Positions 24,017-32,539 are shown, counted from the stretch's first letter. The stretch is 32,539 nt of DNA from Bacillota bacterium (GCA_029550685.1 JAKPGY010000126.1:1-32539); one strand, 5' to 3'. Translations and numbers: made by a program. The notes: generated by a model from the letters alone, not told the origin.

Positions 24017-27000
24017 ATGAAGGTTACCCGCAGACAGTTCCTAAAGGTAACCGGTGCTACAGCAGCCAGTTTTGCCATTCTTGATCTTGGCTTTGATACC
24101 CAGGCAACGGCTGCAGCCATCAAGGAGCTACGCATAAAGAATGTGACCCCGGTACCAACCGTATGCCCTTACTGCGCATCAGGTTGTGGTCTGGTTGTCT
24201 ATGCAGAGCGCCGAGAAGGTAAAGAGACACAGTTGTTAAGTGTGCAGGGAGACCCGGACAACCCTATTAATGAGGGGTGCGCCTGTCCCAAGGGGGCAGC
24301 CATGTTTAACCTCCGAGAGATCTATGATCCGCACACCGGAGAACAGATTATTAACCCCAAACGAGCTAAAAAGCCTCTGTATCGCGCTCCATACAGTGAC
24401 AAGTGGGTAGAAAAAGATTGGGATTGGATGCTGCAGACGATTGCTGAACGGGTAAAAGAAACCAGGGACAAAAGCTTTATTCATACTGAAAATGGTATGA
24501 TAGTAAACCGTAATGAAAAGATTGCTTCGATCGGTGGCTCCGGATTAGATAACGAGGAGTGCTACCTAATATCAAAATTAATGCGGTCCCTGGGAGTAGT
24601 GTACCTGGAGACCCAAGCTCGTATCTGACACTCCTCTACGGTGGCTGGTTTGTCACCTGCATTTGGTCGTGGGGTCATGACCAATCATATGATTGACCTG
24701 AGAAATACCAATGTAGCTCTTATCATGGGCAGTAATATTGCTGAAAACCATCCTATTGGTATGAAGTGGCTGACCCATGGAAGGTTAGATCCTAAACGTC
24801 AGACCAAGATAATTCATGTTGATCCTCGCTTTACTCGGACTTCGGCAGTAGCGGATCTCTACTGTCCCATGCGTTCGGGAACCGATATTGCTTTCCTTGG
24901 CGGTATGATTAATTATATATTGGAAAACAACTTATATCACAAGGAATACGTGGTCAACTACACCAATGCGTCTTATCTCATCAAAGACGAGTTTAGCTTT
25001 GAAGATGGTTTATTCTCTGGATATGATGAGTCTAAGCACAGCTATGATTTTGGTACCTGGGATTATCAGTACGGCCCTGACGGCAAGATTCTCACTGATG
25101 AGACACTGCAGCATCCCCGGTGCGTGTTCCAACTGCTTAAAAAGCACTTTTCTCGCTATGATGTTGATACGGTATGCAAGATTACCGGTTCTCCCAAGAA
25201 CAAATATATGCAGGTTCTTGAGTTGTTCTGCAGTACTGGTGCTCCAGACAAAACCGGTACCATATGCTATGCCATGGGTATAACCCAGCACACTGTTGGC
25301 AGTCAAAATGTAAAAGCCTTTGCCATCGTACAGCTATTATTAGGTAACATCGGTCGTCCTGGTGGAGGTATTAATGCTCTACGCGGCGAAAACAATGTGC
25401 AGGGCGCAACCGATATGGCGCTTCTATTCCACATTATTCCCGGTTATATTGATTCTCCTACCAATACTGAAGACAACAAAGATTTGATTTCCTTTATTCG
25501 CAAAATAACTCCCGGAGCAGCCAAACTGCCCTTCAGCAACCTTGACGAGTTCAGGGAATTGGTTAAAGCGGGCATACCTTACTCAGGCTGGAGAATTCAC
25601 TCGTCCAAGTGGGTGGTCAGCCTGTTAAAAGCCTGGTATGGCGATGCTGCTAATGCTGGCAATGATTTCGCCTATCACTATTTGCCCAAACGGGATACCA
25701 GCAAGAATTACTCTCATATTGCTCTATTTGAAGCCATGCATAAAGGTGAAATTGAAGGTCTGTTTGTCAACGGAACCAACCCGGTAGTAGGCGGGCCTAA
25801 TGCTAATAAAGAGCAGGAAGCTTTGACCAAACTAAAATGGATGGTTTCCATGGACCTGTGGCTGAATGAAACTGCCGAATTCTGGACCTATCAAGGATGG
25901 GAACGGGCGGTCAACAATCCTGATGTACCGAAGTATACTCCTAATGATATTGGAACCGAGGTATTCTTCCTGCCGGCGGCGGCTGTCTATGAAAAGGAAG
26001 GTACTGCATCCCAAACCGGTCGCTGGGTGCAATTCCGCTGGAAAGGTGCCGACCCGGTGGGCGAATCCAAATCTGATTTATGGATATACAATGAGCTGGG
26101 TAAGCGAATAAAACAGCTCTATGCCGGCAGCACTCGTCCGGAAGATGAACCCATTGTCAATATGACCTGGGATTATGACGGACATGAGGAAGATGAACCC
26201 GACATTCTTAAAGTTGCCAATGAGTTGTGTGGTTATAATGTAGCCAACGGTACTCCGGTAGAAGGTTTTGCTCAATTAAAGGACGATGGTTCTACAGCCT
26301 GTGGTAACTGGATTTACTGTGGTGCCACTACTTTGAAAGACGGCAAATTCATTTATAAGCCGCAGCTTCGCCAGAAAGAAGATCCTTCCGGTTTGGGCTT
26401 GTTCCCCAATTGGGGCTGGGCTTGGCCTATGAATCGCCGTATTGTTTATAACCGCTGTTCAGTTCAGCCTGATGGAATTACCCCCTGGCCGGGAGACGAA
26501 GACCGCCGTCTGGTATGGTGGGATGAAGCGGCCGGAGCCTGGGCGGGATGGGATGTTCCTGACTTTATTAAATCGGTTGGTCCTGACAATCCTGCTTTTA
26601 AAGATCCTTTTATTATGCGTCCTGAAGGCAAAGGTTGCATTTTCTCAACCAACGGGGTGTTAAAAGACGGTCCCTTCCCTGAGCATTACGAACCCTGGGA
26701 GAGTCCTGTTCCTCCCATATTAAACAAACAAGCCCTTAACCCGGTTGCCAAGGTATGGGAACCTGAAAAACAAGGTACTTCGGACAAGTATCCGATCATA
26801 GCCACCACTTACCGGGTCTGCGAACACTGGCAGACTGGTGCTTTAACCCGCAACTTGCCCTGGTTGGCAGAACTTATGCCAGATATGATAGTAGAAATTA
26901 GCGAAGAGCTGGCCAAAGAAAAAGGCATCAAAAACGGCCGCGAAGTTATTGTTTCCACTACTCGGGGTGACATTAAGGCTATTGCCTGTGTTACCAAACG

Positions 27001-27178
27001 TTTTAAGCCCTTTAACCTGGATGGCAAAATTGTTCACCAGATTGGCCTGCTCTGGCAGTACGGCTTCAAAGGCTATGCAACTGGAGATATTGCCAACCGG
27101 CTGACCCCGCACATAGGCGATGCTAATACCATGTGTCCCGAATATAAAGCATGGCTGTGCGATATAAGGAGGGCTTAA
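24017..27178 (+). CDS. fdhA: Formate dehydrogenase alpha subunit, selenocysteine-containing, Tat-exported
   Basis: It oxidises formate to CO2 (or the reverse) at a Mo/W-bis-MGD site on the outer face of the membrane. The complete 1053-residue protein reads through an in-frame TGA at 24626-24628 (residue 204) as selenocysteine. The context ETQARI-U-HSSTVAGL is the classic FDH active site, and the frame continues unbroken into the C-terminal 849 residues. Residues 1-34 form a twin-arginine signal (TRRQFLK). [4Fe-4S] ligands are C50, C53, C57 and C90. Later come the MGD-binding segments GSNIAENHPIGMKW and GRPGGGINALRGENNVQGATD and a C-terminal dinucleotide-binding domain. Length matches the FdnG-type enzymes. 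RBS GGAGAGGGTG precedes the ATG, and fdhB follows by 2 bp. Gene callers ignoring Sec would split it into two. Confidence 0.96.
24626..24665 (+). promoter_or_regulatory. Selenocysteine UGA codon with bacterial SECIS hairpin
   Basis: Directly after TGA (24626-24628), GGTGGC (24640-24645) pairs with GTCACC (24652-24657; one G-U), leaving a six-base loop TGGTTT. Its position, 11 bases past the TGA, and its loop containing GGT match the SelB-binding hairpin of E. coli fdhF (loop AGGTCT). The hairpin is inside coding sequence, encoding TVAGLS. Confidence 0.85.
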
Positions 27179-27180
27179 AG

Positions 27181-27981
27181 ATGGCATATTTAACTAATCT
27201 TTATGATACCAGTAGATGTACAGCCTGCCGCGGTTGCCAGGTCGCCTGTAAAAACTGGAACCAGCTGCCAGCTGTAATCGAGCCCTTCCAGGGAAATTAT
27301 CAAACTCATAAAGACACCAATGGCGACACCTACACCATTGTAAGAATGATAGAAACTGAAGATCCGGTTGACGGCGTGGTATGGAATTTTTTGAAATACC
27401 AATGTATGCACTGTTTTGATCCAGCTTGTATGAAAGTCTGTCCTCGGGGGGCGTATACGAAAACAACCTGGGGTGCAACTATTCATGATCCCGATAAGTG
27501 TATCGGGTGTCAGTACTGCACCTATGCTTGTCCTTTTGAAATTCCCAAATATCGCAAACGTGAAGACAAGATTGCTAAATGTACTCTGTGTGCTGATCGT
27601 GTGGAAGAAGGCCTGCAGCCTGCTTGCGCTGCGACCTGTGCTCCCGGAGCTCTCATGTTTGGCGATCGAGATGAACTGCTTCAGTATGCAGAAGACCGGG
27701 TGAAATACCTTCGCGCCAACGGTTTTCCCAGAGCAACTATATATGGAAAACTGGAATTAGGTGGTGTCAACAAGTTATATGTATTGACTGATACACCAGA
27801 CAAATTTGGCCTGCCGGTTGATCCTAAGGTCCCTGGCCAGATTCCTTTCTGGCAAGACTGGATCCAACCCTATCTGGGCTGGCTGATTCCTCTGGCTTTG
27901 GCAGGATCCGCCCTAAGTTTCGTAACTACTCGCATCCTGGCTAACAAACATGGTGAGCATGACGAAGGGGGGCATGAATAA
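27181..27981 (+). CDS. fdhB: Formate dehydrogenase beta subunit, four-cluster ferredoxin-like
   Basis: It carries electrons from FdhA to the cytochrome b subunit. The 266 residues contain sixteen Cys in four [4Fe-4S] sets: C13/16/19/23, C75/78/83/87, C107/110/113/117 and C134/137/149/153. A single membrane helix lies at about 230-252 (YLGWLIPLALAGSALSF), with the clusters expected on the outer side as in FdnH/HybA-type subunits. There is no signal peptide, so it presumably travels with the Tat-exported alpha subunit. I start at ATG 27181; the GGAGG site at 27167-27172 lies inside the end of fdhA, and an earlier frame start at 27151 would have none. It overlaps fdhC by 1 bp. Confidence 0.94.
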   Translation: MAYLTNLYDTSRCTACRGCQVACKNWNQLPAVIEPFQGNYQTHKDTNGDTYTIVRMIETEDPVDGVVWNFLKYQCMHCFDPACMKVCPRGAYTKTTWGATIHDPDKCIGCQYCTYACPFEIPKYRKREDKIAKCTLCADRVEEGLQPACAATCAPGALMFGDRDELLQYAEDRVKYLRANGFPRATIYGKLELGGVNKLYVLTDTPDKFGLPVDPKVPGQIPFWQDWIQPYLGWLIPLALAGSALSFVTTRILANKHGEHDEGGHE

Positions 27982-28673
27982 TGCAGTTGATCCCTGAATA
28001 CCGAGAGGATATTCAACGCGTAGAACGGTTTAATTTTGTAGCCCGCCTGACCCACTGGAGCCATACGCTAACCTTTTTACTCTGTTTATTTACCGGGTTG
28101 GTACTGTTCTTGGACAGCGTAGACTGGCTAGCGGCTATATTCGGCGGGTATGCCGGAGCAGGTCTGGTTCACCGTATAGCAGCGGTAATAATGACCTTGA
28201 GTATACTCTTCTTCGTAGTCTTTGACTTTAAGGGCATAATCGACTGGATTAAGGACATACTCCGTTTTGGTATTAATGACATCAAATTCGTAATGTTATT
28301 CCCTCTGGAATTTCTCGGTTTTCCAGTTAAGATGCCGCCCCAGACCCGTTTCAATGGCGGAGAAAAAGGCAACTCCATCGTCACTCCTACTTGCGTGATT
28401 CTGCTGATGCTCAGCGGTTATATCATGTGGTTCCCGGCTATCTTCCCGGCAGGACTGGTACGAGTTGCTTATCCTGTCCATGACATCGCTATGGTCTTTG
28501 CTACTCTTATGGTATGTATGCATGCTTATCTAGGCTCATTTCACCCCGGCTCCGGTGAGTCTTTCTGGGGTATGTGGAAAGGTACCGTCCGCTCGGATTG
28601 GGCACAGCACCATCATGCCATCTGGTACGAGGAAAAATATGGGGAAAAGGCCAAGACTGACGATGCTGAGTAA
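27981..28673 (+). CDS. fdhC: Formate dehydrogenase gamma subunit, cytochrome b556 type
   Basis: The membrane anchor takes electrons from FdhB to the quinone pool through b hemes. The 230 residues have four helices, roughly at 22-45, 60-82, 133-155 and 165-185. Candidate heme-ligand histidines sit where expected: H25/H28 in RLTHWSH, H64 in GLVHRIA, H167 in PVHDIAM and H181 in CMHAYLG. The gene starts on the last base of the fdhB stop (TAATG), so translation is coupled. In a syntroph the partner may be menaquinone or an electron-transfer flavoprotein path; this cannot be seen here. Confidence 0.93.
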   Translation: MQLIPEYREDIQRVERFNFVARLTHWSHTLTFLLCLFTGLVLFLDSVDWLAAIFGGYAGAGLVHRIAAVIMTLSILFFVVFDFKGIIDWIKDILRFGINDIKFVMLFPLEFLGFPVKMPPQTRFNGGEKGNSIVTPTCVILLMLSGYIMWFPAIFPAGLVRVAYPVHDIAMVFATLMVCMHAYLGSFHPGSGESFWGMWKGTVRSDWAQHHHAIWYEEKYGEKAKTDDAE

Positions 28674-28715
28674 AACAGCAACCCAGGTGCAATAGTTTTC
28701 AAGTTCATACTGTTC

Positions 28716-28742
28716 GGGGGAGTTATACTCCCCCTTTGGTTT
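28716..28742 (+). terminator. Intrinsic terminator/attenuator between fdhC and fdhE
   Basis: GGGGGAGT (28716-28723) and ACTCCCCC (28727-28734) pair perfectly around loop TAT, followed by TTTGGTTT. The U-run is interrupted, so it may only partly end transcription, lowering fdhE relative to fdhABC. Confidence 0.65.
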
Positions 28743-28795
28743 CGGCTGAACTTTTGTTAAACTGCAGTTAGGAACTCGTATGTGAGGTGAAATTA

Positions 28796-29629
28796 ATGGA
28801 TATACACCCTCCAACCCCGCTTCCAGAAGGGTACCTGGAATTTTTCAAGGCTTTGGAAAGCTGGCAGAATGAACAAAGCATACGCTTGCGCAAAAACTTT
28901 AGGCATTCCAAGCAGGATCTGCCGGTTAAGGTACAGGAGCATAAAAAACCTCTGCTCAGCCAGATAAATCCTCATATCGAAGGGGATTTGCTGCAAAGCC
29001 TTTTATTGTCACTGTTAGCATTTCTAGAGACATCTCGTCCTTCAGTTAATGACTCGGTCCAAAAACTAAAAGCCAACCTCAGGCAACTTGATTTTGATAA
29101 CCTGGTAAAAGCCTTTTTGAAGCCAAAGGAAAGTGAAATTATAGCAGTAGCTAATCAACTGGAGATTCCCGAGGATTTTTTAATATTTGTCCTGGATCAT
29201 GCACTTCGCCCGGTACTGCGTTTGATAGCTGAGTCGTATCAAGAAGATCTGGCTGGGAATTTTCATTGGGATATGCCCACCATATGTCCCATTTGCGGAG
29301 CTAAGTCGCATTTTAGCCGGCTGCGGCAGGACGATGGACAGCGCATTATGTTCTGTGACCGGTGTTTTTCAGAATGGAAGACCCGTTACCTGTTCTGTGT
29401 GCACTGCGGATGCGATCATCCTAATGATATTTCCTATCTGAGTGTAGAAGGACATGATGCCTACCGGGTTTATGTATGTAACAAGTGCCATGGCTATCTA
29501 AAAACCTATGATGAACGCACCAGCGGACGACCGGTGGATATGTATATAGCGAATATTGGTACTATCTACCTGGATATGTTAGCTCAGGAACAAGGCTATA
29601 CTAATCATGATGACGATTATCACTCCTAA
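28796..29629 (+). CDS. fdhE: Formate dehydrogenase accessory protein FdhE
   Basis: FdhE is a cytoplasmic maturation factor needed for active, exported formate dehydrogenase; it binds the catalytic subunit. The 277-residue product has a helical N-terminal half and a rubredoxin-like C-terminal half with four Cys pairs: C164/C167 (CPIC), C187/C190 (CDRC), C201/C204 (CVHC) and C228/C231 (CNKC). This is the metal-binding arrangement of the family. ATG 28796 has GAGGTG six bases before; the GTG at 28787 overlaps that site. It follows the fdhABC genes across a hairpin, which strengthens the call. Confidence 0.92.
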   Translation: MDIHPPTPLPEGYLEFFKALESWQNEQSIRLRKNFRHSKQDLPVKVQEHKKPLLSQINPHIEGDLLQSLLLSLLAFLETSRPSVNDSVQKLKANLRQLDFDNLVKAFLKPKESEIIAVANQLEIPEDFLIFVLDHALRPVLRLIAESYQEDLAGNFHWDMPTICPICGAKSHFSRLRQDDGQRIMFCDRCFSEWKTRYLFCVHCGCDHPNDISYLSVEGHDAYRVYVCNKCHGYLKTYDERTSGRPVDMYIANIGTIYLDMLAQEQGYTNHDDDYHS

Positions 29630-29664
29630 GTAATGGTGAAACAGTGCCACTTCCCGCCCCTTGA

Positions 29665-30153
29665 TTATCCATGGGCTGATTTGATATGTTCCAATATAAA
29701 CTGGAGCAATTCAGCTTCCTGATCAAAGGAAAACTGGGGTATCCCATCGTCAAAGCTTTGGCAATCGGTAATCCGGGCAATAACATTAGTTACCTTAAGG
29801 GGTTCGGGATCAACCTCTGATCTAATTACTTCTATTTTAGGATAAACTGATTGTTTAAATCCTTCCAAGAAAATAATGTCCACTGTGGACATGATTTGGG
29901 CAAGAAGCTTTTCCAGGGGTTGCTCCTGTTCCCGACGGTAGATCAAGGTTTCCTGGGGAGTACTCAAATACACCTGCTGGGCTCCTGCCGCATACAGCCG
30001 GCCGGAATCGGAATTGTCCGGGGTCAATAAATGATGGCTGTGTTTAACCACCGCGCATTCTATCTCCATCTGCTGCAAGCTGTGAATTATTCGGGAAAGC
30101 AACGTGGTTTTCCCTGCATTATGACTGCCTACGAAGGCTATGACCGGTACCAT
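29665..30153 (-). CDS. mobB: Molybdopterin-guanine dinucleotide biosynthesis adaptor MobB
   Basis: MobB is a GTP-binding protein that assists MobA in attaching GMP to molybdopterin, giving the MGD cofactor used by FdhA. The 162 residues begin MVPVIAFVGSHNAGKTTL, with the Walker A GSHNAGKT at 9-16, then AVVKHSHH and the central VDIIFLEGFK strand typical of the family. The RBS is weak (AAGG), so the start is slightly uncertain, but a fold start here matches homologues. It converges with fdhE, 35 bp away, and diverges from the iron-sulfur gene at 30232. mobA is not in the window. Confidence 0.93.
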   Translation of the reverse strand: MVPVIAFVGSHNAGKTTLLSRIIHSLQQMEIECAVVKHSHHLLTPDNSDSGRLYAAGAQQVYLSTPQETLIYRREQEQPLEKLLAQIMSTVDIIFLEGFKQSVYPKIEVIRSEVDPEPLKVTNVIARITDCQSFDDGIPQFSFDQEAELLQFILEHIKSAHG

Positions 30154-30231
30154 AATCTGCCTTCTTTCTTGCCGCTATTTGGTGAAAGCGGTATAGTAGG
30201 AATTATAAAACACATGTAAGGAGATCAAGCC

Positions 30232-30693
30232 ATGAAAGAATATCGCAACCAGGACATCGTTGTACACTGGGAACCAGAGCGCTGCTCGCATTCGGGAATC
30301 TGTCTCAAGCGTCTCCCCTCAGTTTTTGATTTGGATCAGAGACCCTGGGTAAATATTGAGGCCGCCAGCCCGGAAGATATTATCAAGGTTATTGATGAGT
30401 GCCCTTCCGGGGCTTTAAAATACTCCCTGCCGGAAGGCTCCTCTGTGAATCCTGAATTGGCCCGCGGCCCCGGTGCTAAGGATGCCGCCAGTCATACAGC
30501 GGAGTCAGTTGTGCGAATAAGGGTTCTGCGCAATGGTCCCCTGCTGCTGGAAGGCCCCTATAAATTACAGGACGTTGACGGCACCACCACCGAGCAGGTG
30601 GGCAAAACTTCCCTATGCCGCTGCGGTCTCAGTGAAAAGCGTCCTTTCTGCGACGGGACCCATTACCGTAAAGGGTGGAAAGTCGATTCCTAA
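30232..30693 (+). CDS. Fused Fer4_19 and CDGSH iron-sulfur protein
   Basis: The 153-residue product joins two metal-binding units. Residues 1-65 look like the divergent Fer4_19 ferredoxin domain (HWEPERCSHSGICLKRLPSVF, then IDECPSGAL), with C18, C24 and C57. Residues 94-150 are a CDGSH-type [2Fe-2S] domain: C129-R-C131, then C140-DGT-H144, a perfect 3Cys-1His set. Two-domain proteins of this kind exist in other anaerobes, and redox or Fe-S transfer roles are suggested for them. RBS AAGGAGATC precedes the ATG. Its stop overlaps the stop of the deaminase on the other strand by 4 bp. A link to mobB is only proximity. Confidence 0.88.
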   Translation: MKEYRNQDIVVHWEPERCSHSGICLKRLPSVFDLDQRPWVNIEAASPEDIIKVIDECPSGALKYSLPEGSSVNPELARGPGAKDAASHTAESVVRIRVLRNGPLLLEGPYKLQDVDGTTTEQVGKTSLCRCGLSEKRPFCDGTHYRKGWKVDS

Positions 30694-31988
30694 TCCATGG
30701 CATGGACCAAACGCTCCGCTATCTCTTTACATTTTTCCAAGACCTGTTTCTCATCTATAGTGGTGAGTTGGCGGTTTTCCATAACGATACGTCCATCAAT
30801 AATAACCGTATCCACGTCACCTGCTTTGCCGGCATAGACTAGATTGGCGATTAAATCATAGCGAGGTATCATATGGGGTTGGTTTAAGTTTATTAATATC
30901 AAGTCCGCTTTATAGCCGGGACGCAAACAACCGATTTGGTCTTCCATATGCAGGGCTTTGGCACCTATGGCTGTTGCCATGCTTAAGGCCTGTTCAGCTG
31001 GAAGCACGGTAGGATCCATGGAGTTTACTTTATGTAATAAAGCACAGGTACGAGTTTCCTGCAGCATATCCAGATCATTGTTGCTGGAGGCTCCGTCAGT
31101 GCCCAAACCCACAGCAATTCCTTCCGCCAACATCCGCGGTACACGAGCAATGCCGCTGGCCAGTTTCATATTACTTTCCGGGTTATGGGCTACCCCCACC
31201 CCATATTTTTTTAATATAGCTATATCCTCGTCACTGAGGTGTACGCAATGGGCCGCTATCACCGGAACCTCAAAAATCCCCGCCTTTTCCAGATAAGCTA
31301 CCGGCGACATTCCATAGTCCCGGTTTATGGTGTTTATCTCATCCAGAGTTTCTGCCACATGAATATGAATCCCTGTTCCGGTTTCCCGGGCTAAATCTAC
31401 CACTTGCTTCAAATAATCCGGAGGGCAGGTATAAGGAGCATGGGGTCCCAGCATGAAGGTAATCCTGCCTCCTGCTCCCCCCTGCCATTGTTCAATGAGC
31501 TGGCGTGATTGTTCCAATGCTAATTGGCTTTCCGGCCCTACTCCTATCATTCCCCGGGACAATACAGCCCGCATGCCGGTCTCTTCTACCGCTTGAGCGA
31601 CCCGATCCATATGAAAGTACATGTCAGTAAAAGTAGTAGTTCCCGATTTGATCATTTCAATGATGGCCAGCATGGTGCCCCAGTATATATCATCTCCGGT
31701 TAGGCGGTCTTCCAAAGGCCATATCTTGGTTTCCAGCCATTCCATCAAGGGCAGATCATCAGCATAGCTGCGCAGCATGGTCATGGCAGCATGAGTGTGA
31801 GTGTTTATAAATCCAGGCATAACCAGATAATTGGTTCCGTCAATAACTTTTTCGTATTCTCCTGCTGGTGGTTCTCCAGATCCAACCGCTTCGATCAGAT
31901 TACCGTTAATTAGAACATAGCCCTTTTCGATAATTTTCGAGGGTCCGGTCATAGGCACAACAGTGATATTCTGCAATAGCATTCTCAT
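30690..31988 (-). CDS. mtaD: 5-methylthioadenosine/S-adenosylhomocysteine deaminase
   Basis: It deaminates methylthioadenosine, SAH or 5'-deoxyadenosine to the inosyl forms. The 432 residues belong to the amidohydrolase superfamily: metal-binding GFINTHTHAAMTML near residue 57, HIHVAETLDEI (about 200), AAHCVHLSDEDI (about 227) and LGTDGASSNNDLDML (about 293) carry the His, His and Asp ligands and the substrate Glu. RBS GGAGGTAATACC stands before ATG 31988. The upstream aldolase stop overlaps this start (ATGA), so the two are coupled. Radical-SAM enzymes in this organism (hemZ and others) release 5'-deoxyadenosine, giving a reason for this enzyme. Confidence 0.92.
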   Translation of the reverse strand: MRMLLQNITVVPMTGPSKIIEKGYVLINGNLIEAVGSGEPPAGEYEKVIDGTNYLVMPGFINTHTHAAMTMLRSYADDLPLMEWLETKIWPLEDRLTGDDIYWGTMLAIIEMIKSGTTTFTDMYFHMDRVAQAVEETGMRAVLSRGMIGVGPESQLALEQSRQLIEQWQGGAGGRITFMLGPHAPYTCPPDYLKQVVDLARETGTGIHIHVAETLDEINTINRDYGMSPVAYLEKAGIFEVPVIAAHCVHLSDEDIAILKKYGVGVAHNPESNMKLASGIARVPRMLAEGIAVGLGTDGASSNNDLDMLQETRTCALLHKVNSMDPTVLPAEQALSMATAIGAKALHMEDQIGCLRPGYKADLILINLNQPHMIPRYDLIANLVYAGKAGDVDTVIIDGRIVMENRQLTTIDEKQVLEKCKEIAERLVHAMD

Positions 31989-32539
31989 GGTATTACCTCC
32001 GGTCCTACTTTATTAACTGGGCGTGGCTGCCCATACTCACGGAAAGATTGATGCAAATACTGGACATCTTCAGGCGACAAGCTGTTTACGGTACCTAAAA
32101 CTCGAGCTGTTAATCCTATCCGGGCGGTTTTCTCGGCTATTATGCAAACCAGTAAAGCCTCTTCCAGGTCCTTACCGAGTCCAACCAGGCCGTGATTAGC
32201 CAGCAGAACTGCCTTGCTCTCCCTTCCTAAAGCTTCACAGGCGGCTGCCGCTAGGTCTTCACTGCCTGCATGGGCATAGCGGGCTACTGGTACAGTTCCC
32301 CCTAAAACCTGGGCACTTTCTTCTAACAGCACCGGGATGGGCTGATAGGCCACAGCATAAGCCAAAGCCCAGGGACTATGTACATGGACAATGGCTCTCG
32401 CATCAGACCGTTCTCTATAAACCCGTAAATGTAAAGGAAATTCGGAAGAGGGTTTACGATCTCCTGCCAGGATGGTCCCTTCCAGATCCATTATTACCAG
32501 GTCCTGAGCTTGCAGAGAATCATAGGGCATGCCGCTGGG
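31985..32539 (-). CDS. Class II aldolase/adducin-family protein (partial, N-terminus outside window)
   Basis: The last 184 residues are visible. The frame continues past the apparent ATG (PSG-MPYDSL at the edge), the conserved TPSGMPYD region, so about 35 residues lie beyond the window. Zn-binding HVHSPWALAYA supplies the HxH pair and the third His is in LLANHGLVGLGKD. This is the fold of L-fuculose-phosphate aldolase, methylthioribulose-1-P dehydratase MtnB and Ald2. Its coupling (ATGA overlap) to mtaD suggests an aldolase of the methylthioadenosine or 5'-deoxyribose salvage shunt acting on methylthioribulose-1-P or 5-deoxyribulose-1-P. This is inference from context; sugar-phosphate aldolase or dehydratase activity is equally compatible with the sequence. 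Confidence 0.82.
   Translation of the reverse strand, partial: PSGMPYDSLQAQDLVIMDLEGTILAGDRKPSSEFPLHLRVYRERSDARAIVHVHSPWALAYAVAYQPIPVLLEESAQVLGGTVPVARYAHAGSEDLAAAACEALGRESKAVLLANHGLVGLGKDLEEALLVCIIAEKTARIGLTARVLGTVNSLSPEDVQYLHQSFREYGQPRPVNKVGPEVIP

Noticed and set aside
23875..24084. Short 69-codon open frame overlapping the fdhA start
   Set aside because: It covers the structured leader and the start of fdhA in another frame, with no RBS or family resemblance.
24017..24628. fdhA as a pseudogene or as two separate genes split by a stop codon
   Set aside because: The TGA is in the conserved selenocysteine position, the frame is unbroken, the downstream part has no RBS before its GTG, and a SECIS-like hairpin is present.

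Overview
The window looks like chromosomal DNA of a strictly anaerobic, low-to-mid G+C Firmicute. A syntrophic clostridium of the Syntrophomonas type is my best guess; this is inference from gene content, not a database match. The evidence is: strong GGAGG ribosome binding sites with frequent TTG and GTG starts; a T-box leader; the Firmicutes order recJ-rel-dtd-hisS-aspS-6S RNA-tcdA (yrvM in Bacillus); and a secreted, membrane-anchored selenocysteine formate dehydrogenase, typical of anaerobes that make or use formate. Almost all the DNA is coding. I see no phage, transposase, CRISPR array, rRNA or tRNA gene.

Layout. (1) 1-2881, minus strand: three membrane or secreted proteins of unknown function (a six-helix membrane protein, a 640-residue anchored extracellular protein, and a copper-amine-oxidase-N-like protein cut by the window edge). 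(2) 3060-4836, minus: a phenylacetate-CoA ligase-like enzyme coupled to a double-ACT sensor protein, ending in a hairpin. (3) 4968-18721, minus: a long housekeeping block: tcdA, 6S RNA, aspS, hisS, hemZ, pheA, aroF, a T-box leader with a duplicated terminator module, a metallo-beta-lactamase-fold hydrolase, dtd, rel and recJ. (4) 18722-19255: a non-coding stretch dominated by a 181-nt imperfect palindrome. (5) 19256-20359, plus: a two-half P-loop ATPase of unknown role. (6) 20417-30153: a molybdenum/tungsten and formate module: moeA (minus), a MoeA fused to a periplasmic-binding-protein-like domain (plus), a structured leader, fdhA with an in-frame UGA, fdhB, fdhC and fdhE (plus), and mobB (minus). 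(7) 30232-32539: a fused Fer4_19-CDGSH iron-sulfur protein, then an MTA/SAH deaminase and a class II aldolase (minus) that suggest salvage of methylthioadenosine or 5'-deoxyadenosine.

How the parts work together. The formate module is close to self-contained. FdhA has a twin-arginine signal, Fe-S ligands and selenocysteine; FdhB has four [4Fe-4S] clusters and a membrane helix; FdhC is a cytochrome b. Together they should form an outward-facing formate dehydrogenase coupled to the quinone pool or to reverse electron flow. FdhE, MobB and two MoeA-type proteins supply maturation and cofactor functions. The selenocysteine machinery (selA, selB, selC, selD) is not in the window. In the aromatic amino acid operon, aroF lacks a regulatory domain, and the leader reads a phenylalanine codon, so control is probably mainly at the RNA level plus feedback on the PheA ACT domain.

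Most notable: the T-box with one phenylalanine specifier but two antiterminator/terminator modules; the UGA with its SECIS-like hairpin, which splits fdhA in naive gene calls; the 6S RNA hidden under a false N-terminal extension of tcdA; and an undescribed-looking structured leader before fdhA.
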